A DNA stretch of 44,221 bases from Pseudoxanthomonas suwonensis (GTDB lineage: Bacteria > Pseudomonadota > Gammaproteobacteria > Xanthomonadales > Xanthomonadaceae), in assembly GCA_030535605.1 (NCBI GenBank), contig JAUNRQ010000004.1:11357-55577 (forward strand). Direction: 5' to 3'. Below the pieces are notes generated by a model. That model saw only the letters and a list, made by a program, of their open reading frames with translations. It did no database searches and had not been told where the DNA came from. Shown piece after piece: positions 16,469 to 24,903 of the stretch (position 1 is its first letter; each line of letters opens with the position of its first letter). A program made the position numbers and the translations under genes.

Positions 16469-18445
16469 TCAGCCACCGCAGTATTGCGAATCCTTGCCTT
16501 TGCCCAGTTCCGTCGTCGCCACCAGTGCGGCCGGCGCAGCCGCCTGACCCAATGCGGCCGCGGCAACCGCGCGCAACCCCATGCGTGCATAGTCCGGACG
16601 CAGCTCGGGGTTGACGAAGCTGCCCTCCAGATACAGCGGGGTGCGCAGCGACAGCGGGCTGAAGCGCTTGGGTCGAGGCTTGATCACGAGGTCCAGGCGT
16701 TCGTTGCGCAGGTCGATGGTGCCGCCGCCGTCCAGGCGCACGTCAGTGGTGTCGAAGACCAGCGCGGACGGGGTCATCACGCCGTCCTTGACCGTGAAGT
16801 CGCCCCAGGCGCAGCGAATCGGGATCTGCTCGTCCTCGGTCAGCTTGATCCGGAGGATACGTACCAGGTCGACGGCGGCCATCTGCATCAGCAGCTTGCT
16901 CACCCGGCCGCCACCCATCCCTGCTTCGGCCTCGCCATTGGCATTGGCGGCGATCTTCGCCACGGAGTTGCCGGTGCTGCTGAAGCGCACGTGGCCGCGG
17001 ACACGGCCGACCGCGGTCTTGCCCAGTTGCACCGAGTCGGGCATCAGCCGCGCCAGGTCCAGGCCGGTGGCGCGGATGTCGGCACGGCTGCGCAGGATGT
17101 CTTCGCGCGCGTCCAGTTCGATGGTGGAGCGGATGCTGCCGCGGGCCACGCCGAAGTCCAGCGGTGCCAGCCGCAGGCGACCCCCGGCGAGCGCCAGCGT
17201 GGCGTCCATGCTGTCCACCGGCAGGCGCCGTGTCTCGATGCGGGCAGCACGCAGACGTACGTCGGCATCCATCGCCCGCAGTTTTTCCAGATTCCATGCG
17301 GCGTCCGGAAGCAGGCGCCCACTTCCGCTTTGCAGGCGGGCCGCGCCCTCGCCCGGCCGATAGCCGATGAAACCGCCCAGATCGTCCAGGCGCATGTGCC
17401 TGGAGCGCAGGTCGGCGCGCAGGTGTGGCACGGCCTGGCCACCGGCGCTGACGTGGGCGAAGCCCGCCAGATCGCTTTGCCCCACCTTGCCGCTGACGTC
17501 GTCGTACTTCCAGGTGCTGCGCGATGGCGTGTCGATGTCGCGGGTCAGGCGACCGTGCAGCCGATACTCCGGTGTCGGCGGCAGGGCCACGCCGATCAGC
17601 GGATACAGGTCGGCCATGTCGGCGCCGCTGATCGCCAGGTCCAGGTCGAAATCCCGCATCCGCACCGGATCCAGCAGCGTGCCCCGGGCAGTGGCATGGG
17701 TCGGGCCGGCGCTGCCTTTCAGGTCGATGCGGTAGGGACGCTCGCGGTTGCGCAGTTCCAGTGGTGATTCGGCGATGCCGCGCAGCTTGAAGGGGTTGCC
17801 TTTCCATTTGCCACTGCCGCCGATGGCGACCGGTGGTTCGGCATCGCCCGGCCGTCGTGCCTGGCTGTTCATGGCGATGGTGAGGTCGGTGGCCTGTTCC
17901 GGATCGAAGAAGGTGAGCAGGCCCTCGTTGATGCGGACGTCACGGAAGGCGGGAAGGGTGCCGTCGCCGCCCTTGCGGAAGACCCAGTTGCGCAGGTTGT
18001 CGGCGTCGCGCTCCAGGTTCAGCACCGGGCGCTCCAGGTCGACGCGCGGAATGCGGACCTGCCCACGCAGCAGCGGCCAGGCCTCCAGGTCCAGTTCGAC
18101 CGGACCACTGCGTGCCATCTCCGGTGCCCGTGCCCACGGCGCGTTGCCCAGGCGCAGGCCGTCGGCACGCACGGTGATGCGCCTGCCCAGGTCGACGCCC
18201 AGATTGCCGTCGATCTGGAAGCTGCGACCGGTCTGCGCGGTAACCCGGCGTTCGATCGGTCCCTTGAACCAGTTCCAGTCCCACAGCAGCAGCAGGAGCA
18301 GGATGCCGAGCAGCACCAGCGCACCGGCGAGCCGCCACGGATGGCGGCGTGCCGCTGCGAGCCATGCCTTGGCACGGTCGTTCGGTGTCGATGCGGGTCG
18401 CTGCGGGCCTGGTCCAGGCTGGTTTGCCGGTTCGGATGCGTCCAT
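16469..18445 (-). CDS. AsmA family envelope protein
   Basis: Protein of 658 aa. A cytoplasmic N-terminus of about 38 residues is followed by one membrane helix (LAGALVLLGILLLLLLWDW) and a long periplasmic part. It shows the AsmA start KGPIERRVTAQTGRSFQIDGNL and the C-terminal AsmA_2-like region (GGTIDLRNERLDLVIKPRPK, LYLEGSFVNPELRPDY). AsmA-like proteins form beta-groove bridges that probably move lipids to the outer membrane. It lies between prfC and trhA on the same strand. Confidence 0.9.
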   Translation of the reverse strand: MDASEPANQPGPGPQRPASTPNDRAKAWLAAARRHPWRLAGALVLLGILLLLLLWDWNWFKGPIERRVTAQTGRSFQIDGNLGVDLGRRITVRADGLRLGNAPWARAPEMARSGPVELDLEAWPLLRGQVRIPRVDLERPVLNLERDADNLRNWVFRKGGDGTLPAFRDVRINEGLLTFFDPEQATDLTIAMNSQARRPGDAEPPVAIGGSGKWKGNPFKLRGIAESPLELRNRERPYRIDLKGSAGPTHATARGTLLDPVRMRDFDLDLAISGADMADLYPLIGVALPPTPEYRLHGRLTRDIDTPSRSTWKYDDVSGKVGQSDLAGFAHVSAGGQAVPHLRADLRSRHMRLDDLGGFIGYRPGEGAARLQSGSGRLLPDAAWNLEKLRAMDADVRLRAARIETRRLPVDSMDATLALAGGRLRLAPLDFGVARGSIRSTIELDAREDILRSRADIRATGLDLARLMPDSVQLGKTAVGRVRGHVRFSSTGNSVAKIAANANGEAEAGMGGGRVSKLLMQMAAVDLVRILRIKLTEDEQIPIRCAWGDFTVKDGVMTPSALVFDTTDVRLDGGGTIDLRNERLDLVIKPRPKRFSPLSLRTPLYLEGSFVNPELRPDYARMGLRAVAAAALGQAAAPAALVATTELGKGKDSQYCGG

Positions 18446-18535
18446 GCCTCGACGCTCGCGCCGAACCGGTAAAGAGCAGGTGAATCGCGCCTGCCTCGGT
18501 TCAGCGGCCGCTTATGGCGGGGGCAGTGGATGCCT

Positions 18536-20140
18536 TCAGTGGGTGCCTTCGGTGTGCGCCTGTTCGCGCGTGGCGAGGAACTCGACATCCGGCGCGCGCT
18601 CCTGCGCCAGCTGTAGGTTGACGCGCGTCGGTGCCAAGTACACCAGTTCGCCGGCGGCATCCAGTGCCAGGTTCATCGCATTCTTGTCGCGGAAGGCTTC
18701 CAGCGTCGCCTGGTTGGCACAGCGGATCCAGCGTGCGGTGGCGATGGTGACCGGTTCGAAGATGGCATCGACGCCGTATTCGTCCTTCAGCCGATAGGCG
18801 GCGACATCGAACTGCAGCACGCCGACCGCGCCAAGGATCAGGTCGTTGCTCATCAGTGGCCGGAAGAACTGGGTCGCCCCTTCCTCGGACAGCTGGGCCA
18901 GCCCCTTCTGCAGCTGCTTGAGCTTGAGCGGATCACGCAGCCGCGCGCGGCGGAACAGTTCCGGGGCAAAGTTGGGGATGCCGGTGAACGCCAGCTTCTC
19001 GCCCTCGGTGAAGGTGTCGCCGATGGCGATGGTGCCGTGGTTGTGGATGCCGATCACGTCGCCCGGATACGCGTCCTGGGCGATTTCGCGGTCCGAAGCC
19101 ATGAACGTCAGCGCGTTCGCCAGCTTCACGTCCTTGCCGGTGCGCGGCTGGTGCGCCTTCATCCCGGCGGTGAAGCGGCCGGAGCACACGCGCATGAAGG
19201 CAACCCGATCGCGATGCTGCGGGTCCATGTTGGCCTGGATCTTGAACACGAAGCCGGTCAGCTTGTCTTCCGCCGGATCGACCTCGCGCGTGGTGGTGGT
19301 GCGCGGCTGCGGTGAAGGTGCGTGTTCGACGAAGAAGTCCAGCAGCGGCTGCACGCCGAAGTTGTTGACCGCCGAGCCGAAGAACACCGGCGCCTGTTCG
19401 CCACGCAGGTAGGCGGCCTTGTCGAACGGATGGCTTGCGCCCTGCACCAGCTCCAGCTCGTCGCGCAGTTCGGCCAACATCTGTGCGCCGATGGCGGCCT
19501 CCACGCCGGGGTCGTCCAGCGAGGGGAAGATGGTCGAGTCCTGCCGGGTGTGGTTCTTGCCGGCTTCGTACAGATGCACTTCGCCGCTCAGCAGATGCAC
19601 CACGCCCTTCAGGCGCTTGCCCATGCCGATCGGCCAGGTCACCGGCGCACACTGGATTTGCAGCACCGATTCGATTTCGTCCAGCAGGTCGATCGGCTCC
19701 TTGCCCTCGCGGTCGAGCTTGTTGATGAAGCTCATGATCGGCGTGGTGCGCAGGCGGCAGACCTCCATCAGCTTGATGGTGCGTTCTTCCACGCCCTTGG
19801 CGACGTCGATGACCATCAGTGCGCTGTCCACCGCGGTCAGCACCCGGTACGTGTCCTCGCCGAAGTCGGCGTGGCCCGGCGTGTCCAGCAGGTTGACGAT
19901 CTTGCCGGCGTAGGGGAACTGCATCACCGAGGATGTCACCGAGATGCCGCGTTCCTTCTCCAGCGCCATCCAGTCCGAGGTGGCGTGGCGCGCGGCCTTG
20001 CGACCCTTGACCGAGCCGGCCATCTGGATCGCGCCGCCGAACAGCAACAGCTTTTCCGTCAGCGTGGTCTTGCCCGCGTCGGGGTGGGAAATGATGGCGA
20101 AGGTGCGGCGACGGCCGGCTTCGGTGGCGACTGCGGGCAT
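18536..20140 (-). CDS. prfC: Peptide chain release factor 3
   Basis: Protein of 534 aa, near the usual 529. It is a GTPase that recycles RF1/RF2 from the ribosome after termination. The G-motifs are clear: [25 protein letters not shown] and NKLDREG, with the RF3-specific [13 protein letters not shown] and the C-terminal [23 protein letters not shown] 20140 is preferred to an in-frame GTG at 20155. A perfect TATAAT lies 44 nt upstream. Confidence 0.97.
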   Translation of the reverse strand: MPAVATEAGRRRTFAIISHPDAGKTTLTEKLLLFGGAIQMAGSVKGRKAARHATSDWMALEKERGISVTSSVMQFPYAGKIVNLLDTPGHADFGEDTYRVLTAVDSALMVIDVAKGVEERTIKLMEVCRLRTTPIMSFINKLDREGKEPIDLLDEIESVLQIQCAPVTWPIGMGKRLKGVVHLLSGEVHLYEAGKNHTRQDSTIFPSLDDPGVEAAIGAQMLAELRDELELVQGASHPFDKAAYLRGEQAPVFFGSAVNNFGVQPLLDFFVEHAPSPQPRTTTTREVDPAEDKLTGFVFKIQANMDPQHRDRVAFMRVCSGRFTAGMKAHQPRTGKDVKLANALTFMASDREIAQDAYPGDVIGIHNHGTIAIGDTFTEGEKLAFTGIPNFAPELFRRARLRDPLKLKQLQKGLAQLSEEGATQFFRPLMSNDLILGAVGVLQFDVAAYRLKDEYGVDAIFEPVTIATARWIRCANQATLEAFRDKNAMNLALDAAGELVYLAPTRVNLQLAQERAPDVEFLATREQAHTEGTH

Positions 20141-20184
20141 GGGCACGGGCGCCACGGGCGCCGGGAACGGGACAAAGGCCGGAG

Positions 20185-20190
20185 ATTATA
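20185..20190 (-). promoter_or_regulatory. -10 element of the prfC promoter
   Basis: TATAAT on the minus strand, giving a start near 20178 and a leader of about 38 nt. No good -35 is seen in the GC-rich sequence upstream. Confidence 0.6.
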
Positions 20191-20219
20191 GAGCCTGCCC
20201 GGATTGCGCCGGCGCCGGT

Positions 20220-21140
20220 TCAGCGCGTGAGCGAGAAGCGCAGGATGCCCTGCGGGCCGAACATGCGGAACGGCACCGATTCCACGCGCATCCCGCGGTT
20301 GGCCTGGACCACGAAGTGCAGGTGCGGACCGCTGCTGAAACCGGTGTTGCCCGAGCGCCCGATCGTCTGACCGGCGCGCACGTGCTGGCCCTGGCGCACC
20401 AGCACGCCGCCTTCCTCCAGGTGCGCGTACAGGGCCATGCTGCCGTCGTCATGCAGGATGCGGATGAAGTTGGCCCGGTGCAGGTCACGGTCCGGATCGG
20501 TGCCGCCGCGATGGAAATCCCGTTCCAGGTGCATCACCACGCCATCGCGCGCCGCCAGTACCGGCGTCCCCACCGGTGCGGGGAAATCCACGGCATGACG
20601 GTTCTCGTTGTCGGCGTGGCTGAAACTGCCGCCGTGTCCCTGGGCCACGCGCGGCGTGGCCATGCGCAACGGGAAGCGGTATTCGACATCGCGTACCCGG
20701 CCACCGGGCGAACCCGGCACGGCGATCATGCGCAGCGGCATCGCCGCGTCGGTGGCGTGCAGCCGTGTGACCAGGCCACGACCGGCGGTGGCGACCGTGG
20801 CCCGCGCCGGCAGTGGAGGCGTTGCGTTGAATTGCCGGCTGCCACCGGACACCATGACCTCGATCGGTCCGGCGAGATGGTTCTCGGCCCACACTTCGTG
20901 GCCGCCGTCGACGGCCAGCACATGCAGCGAGGCCATCGACCGTGGCTCGACGGCGAGCGGCTGCTGGCGCACCGGCCCGATGCCCTCGCTCGCCTGTTCG
21001 GTATCCGGTGGACGGTCGCCGTAGTGCGTGACCCCGGCGCGATCCACCCAGCGATACAGCTGCGACTGCGCTGGGGCAGATGCCGGCAACAGGCTGGCGG
21101 CGGCCAGAAACAGGCAGAACGCGGATGGCGTGAGGCGCAT
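20220..21140 (-). CDS. Secreted M23 (LytM) peptidase with N-terminal DUF4124
   Basis: Protein of 306 aa. Signal peptide residues 1-26 or so (MRLTPSAFCLFLAAASLLP...), a DUF4124 segment (LYRWVDRAGVTHYGDRPP), a middle beta domain, and a C-terminal M23 domain with HAVDFPAPVGTPVLAARDG, LYAHLEEG and HLHF. The HxxxD and HxH zinc ligands are intact, so it is probably an active peptidoglycan endopeptidase. ATG 21140 begins the signal peptide; a codon at 21176 would add 12 residues. A weak -10 (CATACT) sits 6 nt before this ATG. It ends 80 nt before the prfC start. Confidence 0.92.
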   Translation of the reverse strand: MRLTPSAFCLFLAAASLLPASAPAQSQLYRWVDRAGVTHYGDRPPDTEQASEGIGPVRQQPLAVEPRSMASLHVLAVDGGHEVWAENHLAGPIEVMVSGGSRQFNATPPLPARATVATAGRGLVTRLHATDAAMPLRMIAVPGSPGGRVRDVEYRFPLRMATPRVAQGHGGSFSHADNENRHAVDFPAPVGTPVLAARDGVVMHLERDFHRGGTDPDRDLHRANFIRILHDDGSMALYAHLEEGGVLVRQGQHVRAGQTIGRSGNTGFSSGPHLHFVVQANRGMRVESVPFRMFGPQGILRFSLTR

Positions 21141-21211
21141 GGGCGAAGTATGGGTCAGCCCTGCCACGAAGTGCATCCTCGGGATTGAATCCTTTTATCC
21201 GAATGAAGCGA

Positions 21212-21240
21212 TTGACAGTGCCGCCAGCCGGTGGCAAGCT
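21212..21240 (+). promoter_or_regulatory. Promoter of the methionine operon
   Basis: A consensus -35 TTGACA (21212-21217), a 17-base spacer and CAAGCT (21235-21240) as a weak -10. The predicted start near 21247 falls at the first base of the SAM riboswitch P1 helix, which supports both calls. Confidence 0.6.
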
Positions 21241-21248
21241 GCGCCGCA

Positions 21249-21357
21249 TCCATCAAGACCGGCTGAGGGGCAGGCCCGACGACGCCGGGGCAACCAGAGG
21301 GGCAATCCCTCAAGGTGCCAACTCCTGCGGGGACCTGCGTGTCCACCGGCAGATGGA
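21249..21357 (+). ncRNA. SAM-I riboswitch (S-box)
   Basis: The aptamer is recognisable in full. P1 is CCATC (21250-21254) with GATGG (21352-21356), followed by CAAGA. P2 is CCGGC (21259-21263) with GCCGG (21284-21288) and kink-turn bases TGAGG/CGACGA. The conserved GGCCC and GGGGCAACCAG follow, then P3 GAGGG...CCCTC, and the joining core AAGGTGCCAACTCCTGC. It binds S-adenosylmethionine and should shut off the downstream metX - cystathionine gamma-synthase - hom operon. I see no oligo-T terminator between aptamer and metX; control may act on translation initiation or Rho. Confidence 0.93.
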
Positions 21358-21435
21358 GGTGCTCCGCACGGCGTGGGCGCGTGATTTGCCGGTGACTCCC
21401 CTGCAGCTTGGTGGCCGACTCCCGAGGACGACGCC

Positions 21436-22452
21436 ATGTTGCATGCCACCACCGACGCTGCCCCTGCCCGAGCCGGCGTTCCGCCCGGCACCGCCGATGC
21501 CGATGCGCTGCCTGACGCCCAACGCGGCGAGGTGTGCCTGCGCCTGTCGATGGCGCATGCCGGCGAACGTGATGTGCTGCTGCGCTGGCAGCGGGTTGGG
21601 GCGGTCGACGCGCCCCAGTTGCTGTTGGCTGGTGGCATTTCCGCGGGGCGGCATGCGCTGGCCAACCGCATCGATCCGGCGCCGGGCTGGTGGCAGGGAC
21701 AGGCTTCCAGCTTCGACACGGATCGCTTCGGGCTGTTGTCCTTCGACTGGATCGGTGCCGATGGCGAGCTGGACGTGCCGATCGACAGCGCCGACCAGGC
21801 CGATGCGCTGGCCGCACTGCTGGATGCCCTGCAAGTGCCGTGCCTGCATGCCTTCGTCGGCAGCTCCTATGGTGCCATGGCGGGATTGCAGCTTGCCGCG
21901 CGTCACCCCGCGCGCGTGAGCCGGCTGGTCGCCATCAGCGGCGCGCATCGTGCACATCCCTTCGCCAGTGCCTGGCGCGCGCTGCAGCGCCGCGCGGTGG
22001 CGCTGGGCGCCGTGCAATGCGACACCGCCGACGGCCTGGCGCTGGCGCGGGCGATGGCCATGCTCAGCTATCGGACGCCCGAGGAATTCGCGCAACGCTT
22101 CGATGCCGAACCGGTGCTTGCCGGTGGCCGCGTCCGCTGTGCCGCGGAGGATTACCTGGATGCGGTTTCATCGCGTTGGGTCGCACGCACGCCCGCCGTC
22201 GCCTTCCTGCGCCTGTCGGAGTCCATCGACCTGCATCGGGTCGACCCGGCAAGGGTCCGGGTGCCGACCACGGTGGTCGCGGTGGACAGTGACCGGCTGG
22301 TGCCGGCCGAGGATTCGCGCGCGCTGTTCGATGCATTGCCGTGCGCGGCCGGCTGGCATGCGCTGTCCTCGCACTATGGCCATGACGCCTTTCTCAAGGA
22401 GCCGGCGGCGATCGATGCCGTCCTCCGCGACGTTCTTCATTCGACCTGCTGA
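21436..22452 (+). CDS. metX: Homoserine O-acyltransferase (MetX type)
   Basis: Protein of 338 aa, alpha/beta-hydrolase fold. The triad is visible: Ser144 in VGSSYGAMAG, Asp286 in VDSDRLVP and His316 in HYGHDAF. It activates homoserine for sulfur assimilation. In xanthomonads proteins of this family are reported to use succinyl-CoA (MetXS) rather than acetyl-CoA; the sequence alone does not settle this. ATG 21436 has GAGG 8 nt upstream and is the first gene after the SAM-I riboswitch. Next gene starts 25 nt after its stop. Confidence 0.9.
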   Translation: MLHATTDAAPARAGVPPGTADADALPDAQRGEVCLRLSMAHAGERDVLLRWQRVGAVDAPQLLLAGGISAGRHALANRIDPAPGWWQGQASSFDTDRFGLLSFDWIGADGELDVPIDSADQADALAALLDALQVPCLHAFVGSSYGAMAGLQLAARHPARVSRLVAISGAHRAHPFASAWRALQRRAVALGAVQCDTADGLALARAMAMLSYRTPEEFAQRFDAEPVLAGGRVRCAAEDYLDAVSSRWVARTPAVAFLRLSESIDLHRVDPARVRVPTTVVAVDSDRLVPAEDSRALFDALPCAAGWHALSSHYGHDAFLKEPAAIDAVLRDVLHSTC

Positions 22453-22477
22453 TCCACGACTTCCTCAGGAGCCCGCC

Positions 22478-23713
22478 ATGTCTGCCGCCATCACCGGCCC
22501 CCTTCCCGTCGAACACGACGCCGTCCCCCTGTCCGCTGCAAGCCGCTGCGTACGCGCCGGCATCGACCGTGACACTGCCTTCGGCGCGGTCACCCCGCCG
22601 CTGGTGCTGTCGTCGAATTTCAGTTTCGCCGGGTTCAATGACAAGCGTCGCTACGACTACACGCGCAGCGGCAATCCCACGCGCGACCTGCTGGGCGAGG
22701 CGCTGGCGGAACTGGAGGGCGGTGCCGGCGGCGTGGTCACGGCCACCGGAATGGCCGCCATTACCCTGGTGCTGCAGGCCTGCTTGTCGCCGGGTGATCG
22801 CGTCGTGGTGCCGCACGACTGCTATGGCGGCAGCTGGCGGCTGTTCAATGCGCTGGCCGCCAAGGGCGCGTTCGAACTGATCACTTGCGACCTGACCGAC
22901 GCACGCGCCCTGGCCACGGCGCTGGCGGCGGCACCGGCCCTGGTGTGGATCGAAACGCCGTCCAACCCGCTGCTGCGGATCACCGATCTGCGCTTCGTCA
23001 TCGACGCCGCGCACCGCGCCGGCGCCCTGGCGGTGGTCGACAACACCTTCCTGTCGCCGGCCTTGCAATGCCCGATCATCGACTTCGCTGCCGACATCGT
23101 GGTGCATTCCACCACCAAGTACATCAATGGCCACAGCGATGTGGTCGGCGGCGCCGCCATCGCGCGCACGCCGGAATTGCACGAGCGCTTGGCGTGGTGG
23201 GCCAATGCGCTGGGCATCACCGGTGCGCCGTTCGATGCGTTCCTGACCTTGCGCGGCTTGCGCACGTTGAACGCGCGCATGCGCGTGCACCAGGAAAACA
23301 CGCAGGCGCTGATCGACGTGCTGGCGGAGCATCCGCAGGTGCGCGACCTGCATTGGCCGGGTCTGCCGGAACATCCGGGCCACGCCGTTGCCGCACGCCA
23401 GCAGAAGGGATTCGGTGCGATGCTGTCGCTGGAACTGGAAGGCGGGGAGGCAGCGGTGCGAGCCTTCCTCGACGGTTTGCGCTGTTTCACACTGGCCGAA
23501 TCGCTGGGCGGCGTGGAAAGCCTGATCGCGCATCCGGCGAGCATGACCCATGCGGCGATGTCCGTGCAGGCGAGAGCCGATGCCGGGATTTCCGACGGGC
23601 TGTTGCGGCTGTCCGTGGGCATCGAGGATGCGTCCGATCTGGTGGCCGACATCCGCGCCGCGCTGGAACGCGCGCGCTTGGCCACCAGCGGGGCCCGGGT
23701 CGGCACGGCATGA
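22478..23713 (+). CDS. metB: Cystathionine gamma-synthase-type PLP enzyme
   Basis: Protein of 411 aa of the Cys/Met metabolism PLP family. The PLP lysine is Lys214 in HSTTKYINGHSD; other family elements are YDYTRSGNPTRD, DCYGGSWRLF, ETPSNPLL, VDNTF and the C-terminal ESLGGVESLIAHPASMTHA. It should join O-acylhomoserine with cysteine (MetB) or directly with sulfide (MetZ-like); its place between metX and hom fits either. AGGAG lies 6 nt before ATG 22478. Its stop overlaps the hom start. Confidence 0.93.
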   Translation: MSAAITGPLPVEHDAVPLSAASRCVRAGIDRDTAFGAVTPPLVLSSNFSFAGFNDKRRYDYTRSGNPTRDLLGEALAELEGGAGGVVTATGMAAITLVLQACLSPGDRVVVPHDCYGGSWRLFNALAAKGAFELITCDLTDARALATALAAAPALVWIETPSNPLLRITDLRFVIDAAHRAGALAVVDNTFLSPALQCPIIDFAADIVVHSTTKYINGHSDVVGGAAIARTPELHERLAWWANALGITGAPFDAFLTLRGLRTLNARMRVHQENTQALIDVLAEHPQVRDLHWPGLPEHPGHAVAARQQKGFGAMLSLELEGGEAAVRAFLDGLRCFTLAESLGGVESLIAHPASMTHAAMSVQARADAGISDGLLRLSVGIEDASDLVADIRAALERARLATSGARVGTA

Positions 23714-24888
23714 GCACGCCCGGCGCCGTGTCGGTCCTGCCGCAACCGGCCATCGATCCGGACAAAGCGCCCGCTCCGGAACCTGCGCGGATCGCGCTGC
23801 TTGGGCTGGGCAACGTCGGCAGCGCGGCGCTGTCGCGCCTGCAGCAGTGGCGTGACGGACCGTTCGGCGGGCGGCTGCGACTGGTCTACGCAGCCAACTC
23901 CCGCCAGGTGTTCCAGTCGGGGCCGGGCCTGTGCGCACCCGTGGATGACGGCTTGTCACCGGAGACCAGCGCAATGCTTCGGTCCCTGCAGCGCGGACGC
24001 GTACCTGTGGACCGACCGCTGCAGCCGGTGGCCGCCGCGCTGGGCCTTGCCGGCTGTCGCATCGTGATCGACGCGACCGCCAGCCAGGCGGTTGCCGACC
24101 AGCATCCGCACTGGTTGCGGCAGGGCATCCACGTGGTCACCGCCTGCAAGCTGGGACAAGGCACGTCGCTGCAGGCGTTCGACGCCATTCGCGAGGCTTG
24201 TGTGCTTGCCGGCAGCCACTACGGCGACAGTGCCGCCGTCGGCGCCGGCTTGCCGCTGCTGCGTTCGCTCCGCGAACTGCGTGCCGGTGGCGATGCCATC
24301 CATGCCATCGCCGGGGTGCTGTCCGGTTCGCTGGCGTGGCTGTTCAACCAGTACGACGGCATGCGCCCGTTCTCGGGGTTCGTGCGGCAGGCACGCGAAG
24401 CCGGTTACACCGAGCCGGATCCACGCGACGACCTGTCCGGCGAGGACGTGCGCCGCAAGATCCTGATCCTGGCCCGCAGCGCGGGCTTCCCGTTGCAGTC
24501 GGAGGATGTCGAAGTCGATTCGCTGGTGCCCCCGGCATTGGCGGCGCTCACCGGCGCCGGGGTCGATGCGGCACTGCCTCTGCTGGACGAGCCGCTGCGC
24601 CTGCGTTTTGCACAGGCCCATCGCAACGGCGAGGTGCTGCGCTTCATCGCCCGTTTTGCCGACGGGCGTGCCAGCGTAGGGCTGCAGGCAGTGGCGGCGG
24701 ACCATCCGTTGGCGGGGGGCAGCGGCACCGACAATCGCGTCGCCATCTGGTCGGACCGTTACCGACGCCAACCTTTGGTCATCCAGGGGCCGGGAGCCGG
24801 TGCCGAGGTGACCGCAGCGGGACTTCTGGACGATGCCTTGGCCATTCAGCGTGCAGCGTCGTCGGCAACCGGCGACGGCCTGCACTGA
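23710..24888 (+). CDS. hom: Homoserine dehydrogenase
   Basis: Protein of 392 aa without an aspartokinase domain. N-terminal Rossmann motif LLGLGNVGSAAL, then IDATAS, VVTACKLGQG, the catalytic segment with GAGLPLLRSLRELRAGGD, and AGVLSGSLAWLFNQYD, typical of the domain shared with bifunctional ThrA. It reduces aspartate semialdehyde to homoserine, the precursor used by metX, so the riboswitch probably controls precursor supply. The ATG overlaps the preceding stop (ATGA). There is no C-terminal ACT domain of the long stand-alone type. Confidence 0.93.
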   Translation: MSTPGAVSVLPQPAIDPDKAPAPEPARIALLGLGNVGSAALSRLQQWRDGPFGGRLRLVYAANSRQVFQSGPGLCAPVDDGLSPETSAMLRSLQRGRVPVDRPLQPVAAALGLAGCRIVIDATASQAVADQHPHWLRQGIHVVTACKLGQGTSLQAFDAIREACVLAGSHYGDSAAVGAGLPLLRSLRELRAGGDAIHAIAGVLSGSLAWLFNQYDGMRPFSGFVRQAREAGYTEPDPRDDLSGEDVRRKILILARSAGFPLQSEDVEVDSLVPPALAALTGAGVDAALPLLDEPLRLRFAQAHRNGEVLRFIARFADGRASVGLQAVAADHPLAGGSGTDNRVAIWSDRYRRQPLVIQGPGAGAEVTAAGLLDDALAIQRAASSATGDGLH

Positions 24889-24903
24889 GCCGCGGTCCGG
24901 CGG

